From positions 66,510,652 to 66,574,651 of the forward strand of contig OX465583.1 in assembly GCA_950022655.1 (NCBI GenBank): 64,000 bases of DNA, in the 5' to 3' direction. Shown in pieces: positions 1-13,806 of this stretch (positions are counted from its first letter, which is position 1; each line of letters begins with the position of its first letter). Both the position numbers and the translations under genes were made by a program. This DNA is from Alentia gelatinosa (lineage: Eukaryota; Annelida; Polychaeta; Phyllodocida; Polynoidae). The notes under the pieces are model-generated. The model saw only the letters and a program-made list of their open reading frames with translations, did no database searches and had not been told where the DNA came from.

Positions 1-198
1 ATTGCAGTTCCCCATAGACACCAATAGTTAAGCACTTACATTTCCAGATGGCCCTCCTTCGAATAGAAGTTAGCATGGTGACATGCCAAATTTCTATGCA
101 TTTTCTATTTGCTGATATATGGAACTTATATTATCCTGAGTTATTTGCAAAAATCAATAGAATTTAGAAATCAACCAACTACCAGCATTTGTCTTTAA
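1..198 (+). repeat. Interspersed repeat, copy 1 (second copy at 26900-27043)
   Basis: From about 72 to 197 this stretch matches 26908-27038 closely (shared words GTTAGCATGGTGACATGCC and CAATAGAATTTAGAAATC). Both copies end in CAGCATTTG.CTTTAAG. No coding potential is visible. It lies in the GPCR intron just before the first visible exon. The ending resembles that of the TTTAAAGGCATATC family described at 8158, so it may be the right end of a related non-autonomous DNA transposon. Confidence 0.6.
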
Positions 199-227
199 GT
201 GTGTTTGTTTTTACTCTGTACCTACAG

Positions 228-341
228 AACAACTACGCAACAACGGTGGCATACAGCAGAGAGCTCAACGCATGCGCAGATCGGGTATCGGGCGTATTGA
301 GAAGGCGCGTACACGGACGCTGAAAATGACCATCGTCATCG
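228..341 (+). CDS. GPCR exon a: intracellular loop 3 into TM6
   Basis: The acceptor is CCTACAG|AACAAC and the donor is ATCG|GTGAGT. The first two bases complete a codon from an upstream exon outside the window. The reading then runs QLRNNGGIQQ...RIEKARTRTLKMTIVI, a basic loop-3 segment leading into TM6. The exon ends with one base of a Val codon that 9740 completes. Basic residues followed by LKMT are typical of the G-protein contact region at the base of TM6. Confidence 0.8.
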
Positions 342-3300
342 GTGAGTGAGATTCTCCTTCCATTCTACTAAGCCGCAGTGTGAAGCACTGTCAATTATCT
401 GTCCAGTGTCATTCCGATTCAAAGAGGCCGTATTGGTGCACCCCTCTCATAAGATCTCATACTCTCTAAGTCGTATTCTGTACTCTCACTTCGCTCTATG
501 GGAGAAGAATTCTTAACAAACTAGGCTTAGAGCCTTGAGCATCCACTGGCCTGCCTTCCTTGCTTAAGACGTACATTAATGCAACCAAAGATTCCTATAA
601 TCTCAATGATGCCACCTAGCGGCTATACTGTGTGCCAGTGGATTCTCAAGGCTCTAAGCCTAGTTTGTTAAGAATCATTCTCCCATAGAGCGCAGTGAGA
701 ACCTTGTACAGATTACGAATTAGAGAGTGTGAGATCTTATGAGACACCATGCCTTCGTATTTACTTGGTCCTTATACAATCTTTAATCTTTTCAACATTT
801 TCAAAAACACAGTAGTCAATTCCAAACAAAAATTCTTAATGATGTGGTCATACCATTACTCCTTTTTTTAGTTTTTGTTTTAGGTTTTCTAACTACAGTG
901 ACCTATGTATATCGTTTCTCAGATCTACATTTCTTCTTTCTACCCTTCAATTAGTTGCCACCCTTGTATTCCAACTTACTTACCAACATTAATCTTTGTT
1001 TTAGTGTTCTCTAGTTATACAGCTGTTCGATTAACAGAGGATATTAGTTCAGCAACTCTCAGGCTTCTATATTAGATTATTTAGGTTCGATTAGTCTTCT
1101 TAGAAAGACCTCGTTACTTCATAGATTTTATTTTTATTTACTATATACCCATGCCGTATTTACTGTAAATACGTACCGTTTTGACATATAACGTAAAAAT
1201 ACTGTACGGACCACTGGTCCGTACACTAAAATACGGAACACCTTGCCAAACATGTTTATTAACATCGGTTTTAGAAAATTAAATTAAAGATTTTTTTAAA
1301 ATTTGGGTATATAGTAAATATATAACGTCCAACTCGGCATAACTGCCTCGTTCCGTACAAACCGTAAATTACCATCTCGTTCTGTGACTTGTACAGCATG
1401 GTCAGGACGTTCTATATAAATACCTTTACACGAATGTCACGTATTTACTACCCACATTCAGGGATACGACCTCGTTTGTCTGTGTCCATGTCTGGGAACA
1501 GGGATTCGCTAAAGTAATAATTCATCCACAAGAATACAGTTTTCTCATATTACCCACCACCCACCACCTCCAACCTCCAGCTATTGGTTATAGAGTGGAG
1601 TTTCTATAGATAATGCAGTTACCTATGATTAGAATGGACTCTATCTTTCCAAGATTAACCTCCCGATTCCTTTCATAACAAAAAGATGGCTATATGATCC
1701 TATATCTATTCCCATAGAGACGGCGTATCTAGGAAAGTAGCTGTCATCTCGTATCACTTCGTTTATCTGTCACCTTCCAAGCTCAGCCTCCGTTTTCATG
1801 CGGCCCAACTTTCCTGAGATCAAAAGAATAATCCACAAAAAGATAGTATATAGACGGTAATGAAGAATGGGACTTTTTAGCGGTCAGAATGCACGCTTTC
1901 CAGTGTATCATAGTGTAGCCAAAAGGTTAACAAATATTGTTAATTGTTTGCCCGAGATTTGCATTGGCGCACCTCTTGAATCGCAGCTTGTGTCGGTACC
2001 ATGGTCTTCTTTTTCTTGCTGCTAAACCCGTTCCGACACACTGCGACACATTCCGACAGAGCCCTCCCGATAGATCGTCGATTGGAAAATTTCTCATAGT
2101 AGCCCAATCGCAGCATTTTTTGTAGTGTGTCGGGACAGTGGGAGCCCGGCTTAAAGGCGGGCGTCCACCAACCATGACAAGGCTACGACAAGTGCTGACA
2201 TGAAAGTTCCAATCGGCGCCTTGTCCCAGCCTTGTCGTAAGAAGGGGGGTTTTACGGCAGTGTTGTCAGGGTGTGTCGGGAAGTGCACGCTCCAAAAAAA
2301 ATTCCTATCGTAGACCTCTGCGACACGCTCCCAACATGCCATGACACTCTACGATAAGAGTCCAGTCGTAGGGAAAATTGAACATGTTCGATGTTGTCGT
2401 AGCCTTCTCAGAAGGCTCCCGACAAGCTTCCAATTGTGGCTTTGTCGTGGCCTTGTCGTAGAACTCGGGTCCACCAACCACGACAAAGCCTCCAATGGTT
2501 TCCCAACAAAGTCCATGATTGGCCTACGATTGGAGGCCTTGTCGTGGTTGGTGGACCCCAGTTCTTGACAAGAGTCTACGATAAGGCCACGACAAGGCCA
2601 CAACAAGGCCATGATTGGAAGCTTGTTGGGAGTCTTCCAACAAGGCTACAACAATATCGAGGATGTTTGATTTTCCCCACAACTGGACCCTTGTCCTGGA
2701 GTGTCATGTAGTGTCGTGAGCGTGTCACAGAGGTGTATGCTATGAAATTTTGGAGAAGTGTGCACTTCCCGACACGCCCCGACAATGCTGTCGTAAAGCC
2801 CCCCTTCTTACGACAAGGCTGCGACAAGCGCCGATTGGAACTTTCTTGTCGGCGCTTGTCGTAGCCTTGTCATGGTTGGTAGACACCCCCTTTAAGCCGC
2901 CGTTTTCATGCAGCTCGACTTTCCTGAGAGCAAAAGAATAATACACAAAAAGATAATATACAGACGTTAATGAAGAATGGACTTTCTTATCGGTCAGGAT
3001 GCACGTCTTCCAGAAGTCAATCCTCTAACAGAAGATAACTCCAGTCTTTCCTCGGACAGGCAATTAGGTTTGGCGAGAAGGAATCAGTCCTGGGCTGCGT
3101 ATAATTAGTCTCCTGACCTCCATAGACTCAACTGCAACCTTAGTGGTGTCCTTTTGATTTGTTGTCACAATGAGCCTTTAGCTATAGAGATTAATGTTCA
3201 GTCGCCCCCCGGAGCTCCAGCCAAGTCCGTGATCGTCCTGAATAGTAGTTTTCTCAGGATACAAATGATGAATTCTTTGTGGGGTATCTTTGTAAATTGT

Positions 3301-6300
3301 CTATGATAGCAGTTTCATAACTAGATTTAGGTAGATTAGAGAGTAACTATTACATAAATTATTAATAACAGATGCAGCAGGTATATCATCCCTAAGGATG
3401 GTTTTTGTTCATAGCTATGTCATTTTGTACGTTTTGCACACTATAGTAGCGATCCAATATAACATGTGTTCAAGCGTATGTCCAAAATATAAACTGTTAA
3501 TTCACAATGACTATTTTGACAAATGTAAGGGAACTTGTCCCATGGAGCTTATATGATAAAGTAATTCCTGTGATCTAAGGACTTTGTTATGGAGAGAGGG
3601 AGTCACACACCTCAGACTACGAGGGATTATTGCCAGTAATAAAAAAAAGCAAACTCCTGCTGAGTGTAATAGGAATATTGACAGGGGTCCAGCAGCAGAG
3701 CACCTGTTTAGGGTCCAGGGGGCAACGCCCAAAGAAATATTTGAATTTTACGGATCGTACAAGCCGCATCTATGATTCTGTTATAGGATGGGAGCCATAC
3801 ACCTTAGACTACCTGGGGAGCTTGACAGAAGTCCAGCAGCAAAGCCCTGCTGGGGGTTCAGAAGGCAAAGCTTGTAGGCACAAATGAGTTTTAGATCTTA
3901 TACAAGCTTCATCTAGGATTTCGATTAAGGAAGGGGAGGTCACTACACACCTGAGACCACCTGGAATGTTGCTAGAGGACTAATAGCATGGGAGGTCCAG
4001 CGGGAAATCCCTACAAGTACTTTGGTTTCGGATATTATACAATCTATATCCAAGATTTCCTTTTAGGAGGGAATCACACACCTGAGAGTACCTATAAATA
4101 TTGCAAAAAGTCATAGGGTAAAGTGCCTCCTTGCAGAGCAATTGTAAATTGAGCTGTAATTATCCGCGACGCCCTCTCTCGGCCTCCTAGCGAACGACTC
4201 ATGATGACGTCATCGCTCTCCCTCAATCGGACGGCGCAGGTTAAAAAAAGAAACGATCTTTTCCACCACCCACCCCACAGCTCAGTTATGTGATTTTAAA
4301 CCAAATTTATCACCCAAATACTGATTTTCCACTTGGTTTTTTTTTCACTTGCTGTGTCTACTCCCGTAGAGTTGTTTCAGAAGTAATGAATTAGATTCTC
4401 CACCAACATGGCTCACGTGAAGTAATTAAGGGTCCAGGGGACAACCTCCCTGAAGGATTTTGGTTTGTGAAGGGGAGTTACAGACCTGAGACAACCTCCG
4501 AAGACCTGTGGTGGTCCAGAAGCTAAGACCCTCTTGGGGGTCCAGGGGACAAAGCCCACAGAATCATTAGATTAGAATTCATAGATTATACAAGCTGTTC
4601 CCAGGAATCTGTTTCAGGTTGGGGGTCTGCACACCTGGAGACTTTGGCATGGGTTCAAGCACCAAAACTCCTTCTGGGAGTTCAGGGAGTGAAGCCCCTG
4701 GAAGCTGTTGGACTTTTAGATTGCTAGGGGTCCTGTGGCATAACCTCTGCTGGGGGTCCAGGGGGGAGCCTCTTGATTTGATTTCAGGGAAAGGGGTCAA
4801 ACACCTGAGGCTTTCTGGGAAAATTGCCAGGGGTCAAACAGCAAAACCAGTCCTGGGGGTCTCCGGGGCAGAGCCCCTAGAAGCATTTGCATTTTACCAA
4901 TTCTGTATAGCGTGAGCTAACGGAAAGTACCTTAAATGAAGAGAGACGACTGGATTCCTTCTGTAGCTTTATTGTACGTCTGTTACTGTAGGCTGACCAG
5001 AGTGTACTGGCTCACACCGTGTGTGTGGGAGCAGTGTGTGGGGGAGGGGGGACTGTTGCCAGGGGCAACAGTCCTCCCCCACACTGGTCAGCAGGGCCCA
5101 GGTAGGCGGGCTTACATGAGGATATATGAGGGATATGAAATAGGATTCTAACAATATCTTGTACTTGAATAATGGGCTCCATATAAATAGAGTATGAGAT
5201 AAGAAAATTTCTGAGTTTTTATTCTAAATTGCCTAAAGTTGAAGCAGTTAAGAGACAATTTCGTCACAGGATCCAGGGAGATATCTTAAAGCTGATGTCT
5301 CTCTGCCACTCTATCTGTCTTTATCTCTACCTATATCTGTCTCTGTCTCTTTCTCTCTCTGTGTATCTGTCTTTCTCTATCTAGCTCAAGTTCTTTACCC
5401 TCTGACTCTCTCTCTCTGCCTCTGCCTGTCTCTCTTTCCGTGCCTCTCTCTGTTCCTCTCTCTGTCTGTCTGTTTCTTTCTCTTTCTCTGTCTGTCTCTG
5501 TCTCTCTCTGTCTCTCTGTCTCTATCTCTCTTTCCCTATGTCTCTTTCTCTCTCTAGCTCATGGCCTTTTTCTCTCATCCCCTTCTCCTATGTTCTTCAG
5601 AACTCCCCAGCCACTTCTCTGTTATAGTGAGAGGAGTCATGGTCATGTAGCTATGTCATCACAGAGTTTCCAATCTGACATTTTTTTCAAAATTGTCTTT
5701 ATTGATGACATGTACAAGTGGTACAGTTAACAGACATTATAACAAAGGTCCAGTGCACCAAATAAAGAGGCCATTTGTGTCAGCCTTAGACCTCACACTC
5801 TCTAAGTCGTATTCTGTAGAAGGTGCTCACAACGCTCTATGGTAGAAGAATTCTTAACAAACAGAGAATCCATTGACCTACCTCCCGCGGTAAAAACATA
5901 CATCAATGCAACCCAAAGATTCCTATAATCTCAAGGATGCCACCTAGTGGGAATACTGTGTACTTGGCGCCCTAGTGGCTTTATTTGGACTGGAATACAG
6001 AATACGACTTAGAGAGTGTGAGATCTCATGAGAGGGGTGCCAAGCAAATGCTGTCTAGCACCTCTAATCCAAATATTGGTCTTCATGTCGACCAACCAAC
6101 CCATTTTCTTTGACATATTTAGAACACAAAAATAGAACATTTCCATAAATATGCCTAAACTTCAAAGCCCCCCTTTGACATAATCATCTTCGAAAAGGTT
6201 CATTACAAAATTGTAGGACTTTGTCATATTTCTGATCTGATAGAATACAATCATCACCAAAATAAAAGCAGAAAGCGACTCTGACTAGCTCACTGCCCTC

Positions 6301-9300
6301 TGTGACCCCGATACAGGGCAGATTGTGCGTGTTGTGGAGGTGGTCAGAACTCCAGGCTGCCTGTCTCTGTGATATATGACGCGTCTGGCTCTAACTCTTC
6401 CCGTTATGTCCTCCTCTTTACCTGTTGCCTGGACGCCCTGTGGGCGGGCGACACACAGACAGACAGAGAAAGGTTAAAAGGACGCATATCGCCCGGGGTG
6501 GGGGAGAGCAGATCAAAGCAGACTCGGGGGGGAGAGTGATGTGAGCTGCGTGCATCACTCTCCAGCCGACTTTCAGCAGGCGACCACTCCCGCTGATATT
6601 GACATATTCATTGTCTGGTGCATTAAGGTATATCATATTGCTGAGATTATTCCGATTGGCAGGTCTAGGCCCTGTTGCTCCACTTTTTGTGGTATCGCTA
6701 GCTATAAACGGATCGCAATTGTATTTTTACAATTACTTTAATGATCTGACCAAAAAAGCGTTGCTCCAGTAATATCGGATCGTAACCCTATATTCACGCG
6801 GTGTCGCTAATTTGTATGATGCGATAGCAATACAACAATTCAGGGGCATATATTGAATGAGACAGGGGAAGATTCATTAGTTTTTTTATTAAATACAGAT
6901 GGCACCATAGCTAAGATTGATCTGACACCAGGTGGTGTGGATCGCTATTTCCTATAGGTAGAAGAACAAGGGGTTGGGGTGGTAGCACCACCATGGATTG
7001 TTATTGAGAAATCAGACAAGGCCAGTTCTAACCAAAGTAATCGATCCACAGACGATCCGTGCTGGTGTGAGGGTCTACGTAAAAAGTATAGCTAAAAGCC
7101 GTATTTTACACGGTGATGCGCCTATGTGATTACAACACGATCCTCAAAATTTCAGGAGCAACGTTTGGTCCCTTGGATCGCTATTCTGCAATCCACAGCT
7201 CTGTCGTAAATGTGGAGCAACAGGGCCCAGAGCTGGAAAATCGATGATATCGTATATCATATTGCTGACATTATTCCGATTGGCAGGTGTGGCCAATAGG
7301 GTGTCAAAGTGAACCCGCTGAAAACACGGATGGATACTCGTTTACAAAACACCATTTCCGGTGGCCAGTAAGAACGAGGCTTAGTGCTAAACCTATGGGG
7401 GTTTGAGGCTAGACTTTTGTTTTTGGTCTCGTTTGTTACTTTTGAAGTGTTATTTACTACTGCTCTCTGAATAACCCTGTTTCGAAGCTACGATGACAGC
7501 TGTCAAGTTTATCAAAAATATAGATCTAAAAGATTCGAAAATGACACATACAATCTCGAACCTACATAGTCAAAGTACTGAGCACCTATATCCAGAAATC
7601 ATGTAAATTTTGTAAACGGGTATCTGTGGTTTCAGCGGGTTCCCAATAAAAGAAGCTACCTTGGACGATTCTAACCATCCAGCCTTCCTGGAGATTTCCC
7701 TGAGATCTCAATGACACGATCTCACGCCGAACACCCGATATTGAAGCCTCCTCGTGAGATTGAAGGTTTTCTCTTGTGGGACTGAATAGAAAAAGAAGAA
7801 AGGCAGGCACTCCTTGAAATAAATCGAAATTATTCCAGCATTTTAGTCCAGGTTTGCAAGCCTGTAAAGCCCGAATCCAATCTAGTAATTATAGACGACC
7901 AATCAAAAACATGCAATTGGATTATTGGTGGCCAAGCCCCCAGGAAATTGTTACATTTGAGACCATTAGTCTCATGGGGCAGGAGGGAGGAGGGTGGGGG
8001 AAGTTGTGTAGGGAAATGGAGGAATAGAGGGAGGCTGCTCTGTCAACCGAAGGAATTATAATTCCAGCCAGAGGCGGGGTAAAGAGGTTTCCTTATTCCC
8101 TAAGGTGTGTGTCACAGGGAAGCATTGGCTTTGTGCAGATAACCGAGGAACCCGTTTAAAGGCGTATCCTACAAAACACAGTGGCGCTATCTGAAGATGT
8201 TCAAATAATAACAATTATCAATTCAAACCAGTCCATTTGAATTATAGACAATAATCGATGGTTTTGTGGACAGGCGGCCGTAAACCTCGAGTGGTTTACA
8301 GAGCCGCCTGTCCACAAAACCATCGTTTGTTGTATTTATCATCCATATTTTCGAATAAATTAAACTCAGTTATTGCCATAATAAATGGTATAACAATAGG
8401 GACTATTTCTCTGCTCTATAGCAAAAGGGACTATTTTTCCCGTATACCATGGTTTTGAGGCCGTATACCACAGGTTTGATTCCGTATACCACAGTTATGG
8501 TATCTGACAGGTTGTATACAATGGGTCATGGTTTACTGAGTCCCTATGCATTTTCAATGGGGGCTTTGTATACGATGGATAATAAATCATAATGCCTAAT
8601 GAGTTAAGTGTAAAATATTGTCGAGTCTGACCTATCCCAATAGGTAAATTAAGTCAATTTACATTTGGTTGAACTATAAAGGAAATGTACTGAAAAATAT
8701 AGTTTAATTCGATTCTTTTAAAAACAAGGATGGTAACCTAAAGTTTATAAAACTTAAATGCATAGTACTCTAGATGTGTTATATTCTGTGATGGCTAGAA
8801 GAAAACAACATGTGATTTTCTAAGTAAAAAACATCGTTTAAGAATTTCAATATATTTCATTATAATATTATCATCATTTTGATATCTTACTAATAAAACT
8901 AGTATGCTGACCCCATTTTCAAATTACATGTGTTCTACTGCACTTTGTCATCATCATATCCAACTTTCAGGAATGTGATATGGGTTTTAATCTTCAAGGC
9001 AAATTGTCTGACATGCCTTTAATATGGTAGCAGCACAATTGAGAGGGAAGAGTAATTAAAGATGGACCTTCTTAGGTTGTAGGGATTTAAATCATCTTAC
9101 AGTAAATGAAACCGAGTGTTCGTCGTCAATCCTAGTGCGGTGAATGCGGCCTATCACTGTGCTGAATATCGTGAAGTAGCTTCGTTTTCTCTGAATATAG
9201 GAGATTATATCATCTTCGTCAGTTTCTGTAAACCTAATGATACTAACTAACAGAACTGAGAACATAGATTGCTGCACAACGGATTCCCTGTACTGTGTAG

Positions 9301-12300
9301 AGGCTGCAGGGACAGCTGGCACAAAACTAGCAAGGCATCCCATAGTAAGACGCAATTGAAGCAAATAAGAACTCACTGAATTGCACTCGCTTTAGTCTTT
9401 TATTATGGACATACTAAGAAATAGAACTACTTTGCAATATTTGGACTTCCCCTACCGCCTGACAGGTCTTGGAACCAGTCAAGGATATAATTATTATATC
9501 ATATTGTTGATATAATTATTATATCATATTGTTGATATAATCATTGTACTATATTGTTGATATGATAATTATATTATATTCTTGATATAATTATTATGTT
9601 ATATTGTTGATATAATAAGTATATCATATTGTTAATATAATTATTATGTTATATTGTTGATATAATTATTATGTTATATTGTTGATATAATTATTGTATT
9701 GTATTGTTGATATAATTATTGTTATTTTTTCGCTTTTAGTTATGGTCTTTGTCACATGCTGGACGCCCTACTTCGTCATCTGTGCCTGGTGGTGGATAGA
9801 CGCGTAAGTTCCTCGAATTTCACTCTGACATTCTCACGTTTGGGCCTCATATGAATAACACCATTTTATCATCCATCGTATGCAAAGTCCCCATTGAGAA
9901 TGTATGGGGGCTCAGTAAACCACGACCCATTATATAAAGGCTGTCAGATACCTTGACCATGGTAGACGAATTCAGATCCATTGTATACGGCCTCAAAGCC
10001 ATAGTATACGAGAAAATAGTCCCTTTGTACTATAAAGCAAAACATTAGTCCTTATTGTTATATAAGATGGATAATAAATGCAACAAACAATGGTCTTATA
10101 GACAGGCTTAAACCACTCGAGGTTAAGCGCTCGTGTATAACTACACGTTAAGCACTCGTGGTTTACGGCCGCCTGTCCACAAAACCATCTATTATTGTAA
10201 ATGCTTATCATTGAGATCTTCATGAAGGAGATATATTTTGTATAATGTATTATCTTAGCCTGGTATAAACGTCCATAAGGTTAACATCAGGAACTCGTAC
10301 TCAACAGGCTTGCGGGTACGGTAACTCATATTCAATTGGGGATATAGACAATAATCGATGGTTTTGAGGACAGGCAGCCGTAAACCACGAGAGGTTGATG
10401 CATAGTAATACACGAGCGCTAGCGAGTGTATTACGACGTCAACCTCGAGTGGTTTACAGAGCTGCCTATCCATATAACCATCGTTTGTTGTATTTATTAT
10501 CCATCTTTTCAAATGATTTAAACCCAGTAATTGCCATATTAAAGGGTATAACAATAGGGACTATTTCTTTGCTCTATAGTAAAAAGGGACTATTTTCCCC
10601 GTAAACATTGGTTTTGAGGCCGTATAACACAGATGTGAATCCGTATATCACATTTATCGTATCTGACAGGTATTATACAATGGGTCGTGGTTTACTGAGT
10701 CCCCACACATTTCCAATGGGGACTTTGTATACGATGGATAATTAAAACAGATAAACCTGTGCAGGTCACGATAAACTCAGAAACATATTCATGTTTGCAT
10801 ATTAGGTCTGTGTCCCCGTTTGTCATTGCATCGGACATATTTCTTGGCGCTCCAAACTCGATGGTGAAAGGAGACACAGACCAAACACTCATTAATCTCT
10901 TTCTAAGTGTTTTATCTAATAAGCTCATATGTCTGTTTAATCCGGGGGTGGGGGTGTAGAAGTGTATCGCATGTTTCCTCCTCCTCCGACCTACTCAATC
11001 TGCAAGTCCCAACGCAATCTAATTCCTGCCAACATCGCCACTTTACGAATAACTACACAACATGCTACTTGTACAAATATGCATGTATTCATGAACTGAT
11101 AACTGCAATAAAGTAAAATCACTTTAAAGCTATTGCTGAGGATTTGTGAAATTGCATCTGATTATATTTTATAAAGAGATATCTTTTGTTACTGCTTTTG
11201 TCACTCTGGCAGTAGCACGTCGGGCTTGATGATAGTTAACTCGTGTTTATCAGAGACTGCACCTGCTGAAACCATTAAATATTAATTTTCATGCTTTTCA
11301 TACCATTATATTCTATAGAATATACACCTCCTGCACTTACACCGGACCCTCCCTTTCAACACCATTGACACCATCTTTGCCTTTCTATTTCTAGCAAAGA
11401 TTTTTATTTTTCGTATACACCTCATACTTGTCCCTAACCAGATTTAGGCCTGGCGTCCACCTACTATGATAGAATTTTAGTCCTACCGATATGGCACCGG
11501 TACAAAAAGCAAATATCAGAGACATATCGGGAAGGTGCAAAATCGTAGACATCTGTCCAGACATGCCAATCCAGAACCACACATCTTAATGGGCTTTTTT
11601 CGATGCCTAATCGCAGAAACGTGGTCAACTGCCCCGATATTAGTTGACCTTCTGACACGGTTTTGATCTTTTATTTGGAGCTTCAGCTGGGCCTCACATC
11701 AGCTAATCCTCACAGTTCTATTTTACTCATTTACCGTGGTCAATTTCTTCCTAGTCCTCCTTTTCTTTGTTTCAAGAGCTATTAATGGATTGCTAATTTA
11801 AGCTCCTCTAACTAAAGTCATACTACTCTTAATAGACCCAGCGTCCACCTACTACGATATGGCTCCGATATGGTCTACGATGTACCTCCCGATAAAAAAA
11901 TCAAAATCGCGTCGGAAGGTCACCTAATATCGGGGCAGTTTACCACATTTCTGCGATAAAAAACCCATATAATGCGTGGTGGATTGGCATGTCTAGACAT
12001 AATGTCTACGATTTTGCACCTTCCCGATATGTCTCCGATATTGACTTTTTGTATCGGAGCCATATCGGTAGGTCTAAATTTCCATCGCAGTAGGTGGACG
12101 CCAGGCCTTACTCTTTCCCTTATCTTTGATATTAATTGCCATTCGATGCCCTTTCGTCGTTCATTACTTGCTTCTTCTTCATTTGACTCGTCAGATAATT
12201 TCATGTGGTGTTTTGATCTCACAGTTCTGCCGCCATATTCATTGTTGCACAATGAACTTTCTTTCCAGGAAATCAGCGGCAACAATACATCCCAAGATAC

Positions 12301-13774
12301 AGCGGGCGCTCTTTATCTTTGCTGTATCCAACTCCTGTGTCAACCCTATAGTATATGGTGGGTGCAAAGTCTTATCTATATTTACTAATTAATAGTCATA
12401 ATGTCTAATTATCGATTATTATCAGTTCTAATAATTGCCTATCAATGTAAAATCACTTATTTTCAAAAATACTTAAATTTTTCTTATGAATTCATGTGAT
12501 ATATTTCAAAAGAATTATAGTAGAAATATGTGACTTTCAAATACTTATATCATGATTCAATAATTGACAGTAATCACTCCAGATGCAGATTTCTCATTCT
12601 TGCCAGTACAGAGGCTTGATATTCAACATACGAGCATTTTTTGTAAAACTTGTATCAGACTTGATTATTGTCTTGTGAAGGACTTATGTATAACGTCAAA
12701 ACCTGACATCACAACCAAGGGTCGTTAGAAATGGATAGTCATTGAAGCCTAAGTGTACCCTGAAAAAGTATTTCGTAGCCATAAGAACTTTTGACGATAC
12801 GATAACCCTAAGGGCCTTAGAAGATGTGGGATAAGAAATCGCTTATTTCTAAAATATCGTCCATATGTCGTCATTTTGTCAGGGGCCCGTTTAATGATAT
12901 AGGATCGTACATGAAGACCCTTTTCTGTACCTCCTACAAGGGTTATCATTTAATGATATTTCAGTCTGTTCGCAAAGCAGTCTTAGCCGTCCATAAGGTC
13001 CTCCATAAGTGTTGAATAAAGTTGACCCACATCGTCCCTGGGTTTTTCTTTTTCTTTTTCTTTAAAAGATCTTTATTTGCATCAATGAAACATCATTGTT
13101 CTTCCAACAAATTTTGATGGGTCTCTTTGGTATATAGGGCACATAGCGATTGCTAGTTCTACCATCATCCGCCAGGAAATTGTAAGATAGCGCTACTGTG
13201 GTCGGTGGGCAACCACTACTTTCCACTGTTATAATCTATAGATGATATTGAGACGAAGTTAGATTCCTCCATGGCAAGCCCAACGAAGTATTTCCGAAAA
13301 AAATCCATTGCTAATTGGTCCCTCCACCTGATATATTAGATGGAGTCGGGGGGCAAGGTGGCTGCCTCCATAGTAAAATAGCTATATGTTTTATAGAAAA
13401 GGGTCTATATCTACGATCCTAGATTATTAAACGGACCCCAGGAAGACATCTCTAGAGGTGTCCTAATCGATGTTAAACTCAAACCGTGAATATTTAACAG
13501 AGAGTCCCTGAACCTGTACTCAACACTAAAAGAAGGCCATGCATTCATGATACTATGGTACATGTTCTTATCAAAATTAAAAGGTCACTTCGACTAATAG
13601 AATAGGGAATGTGCGATTCAGCACTGGATATATGAGTGGGACGGTAGTAAACCTGTCATATGATGATATGTAGGATAACAACAAACCTTTCATATTTGAT
13701 AACACGCAGATGTGTAGCCCATCTCTATGACCATATATCTACATGGAATCTTAGTTTTAAGGACGGGTAGCTTC

Positions 13775-13806
<32 letters not shown>

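Larger units (their letters stand above)
342..9739 (+). other. GPCR intron (9.4 kb), filled with repeats
   Basis: GT-AG intron. It holds a TIR element (439-748), an inverted-repeat-rich AT unit (1143-1258), a 740-bp foldback between long direct repeats (1789-3013), a diverged tandem array (3585-4915), simple CT repeat (5295-5560), a second TIR copy (5786-6042), a second foldback between direct repeats (6626-7287), a nested pair (8158-9027) and a 25-bp minisatellite up to the acceptor (9486-9722). I see no coding sequence. The stretches 749-1142, 3014-3580, 6043-6600 and 7290-8150 show nothing I can name. Confidence 0.75.

Noticed and set aside
1927..2946. Clusters of 60-90 codon frames on both strands
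   Set aside because: They mirror each other because the segment is a large palindrome; no domain is seen.
5440..5730. A Leu/Ser/Val-rich frame resembling a signal peptide
   Set aside because: Result of the CTCTGT simple repeat.
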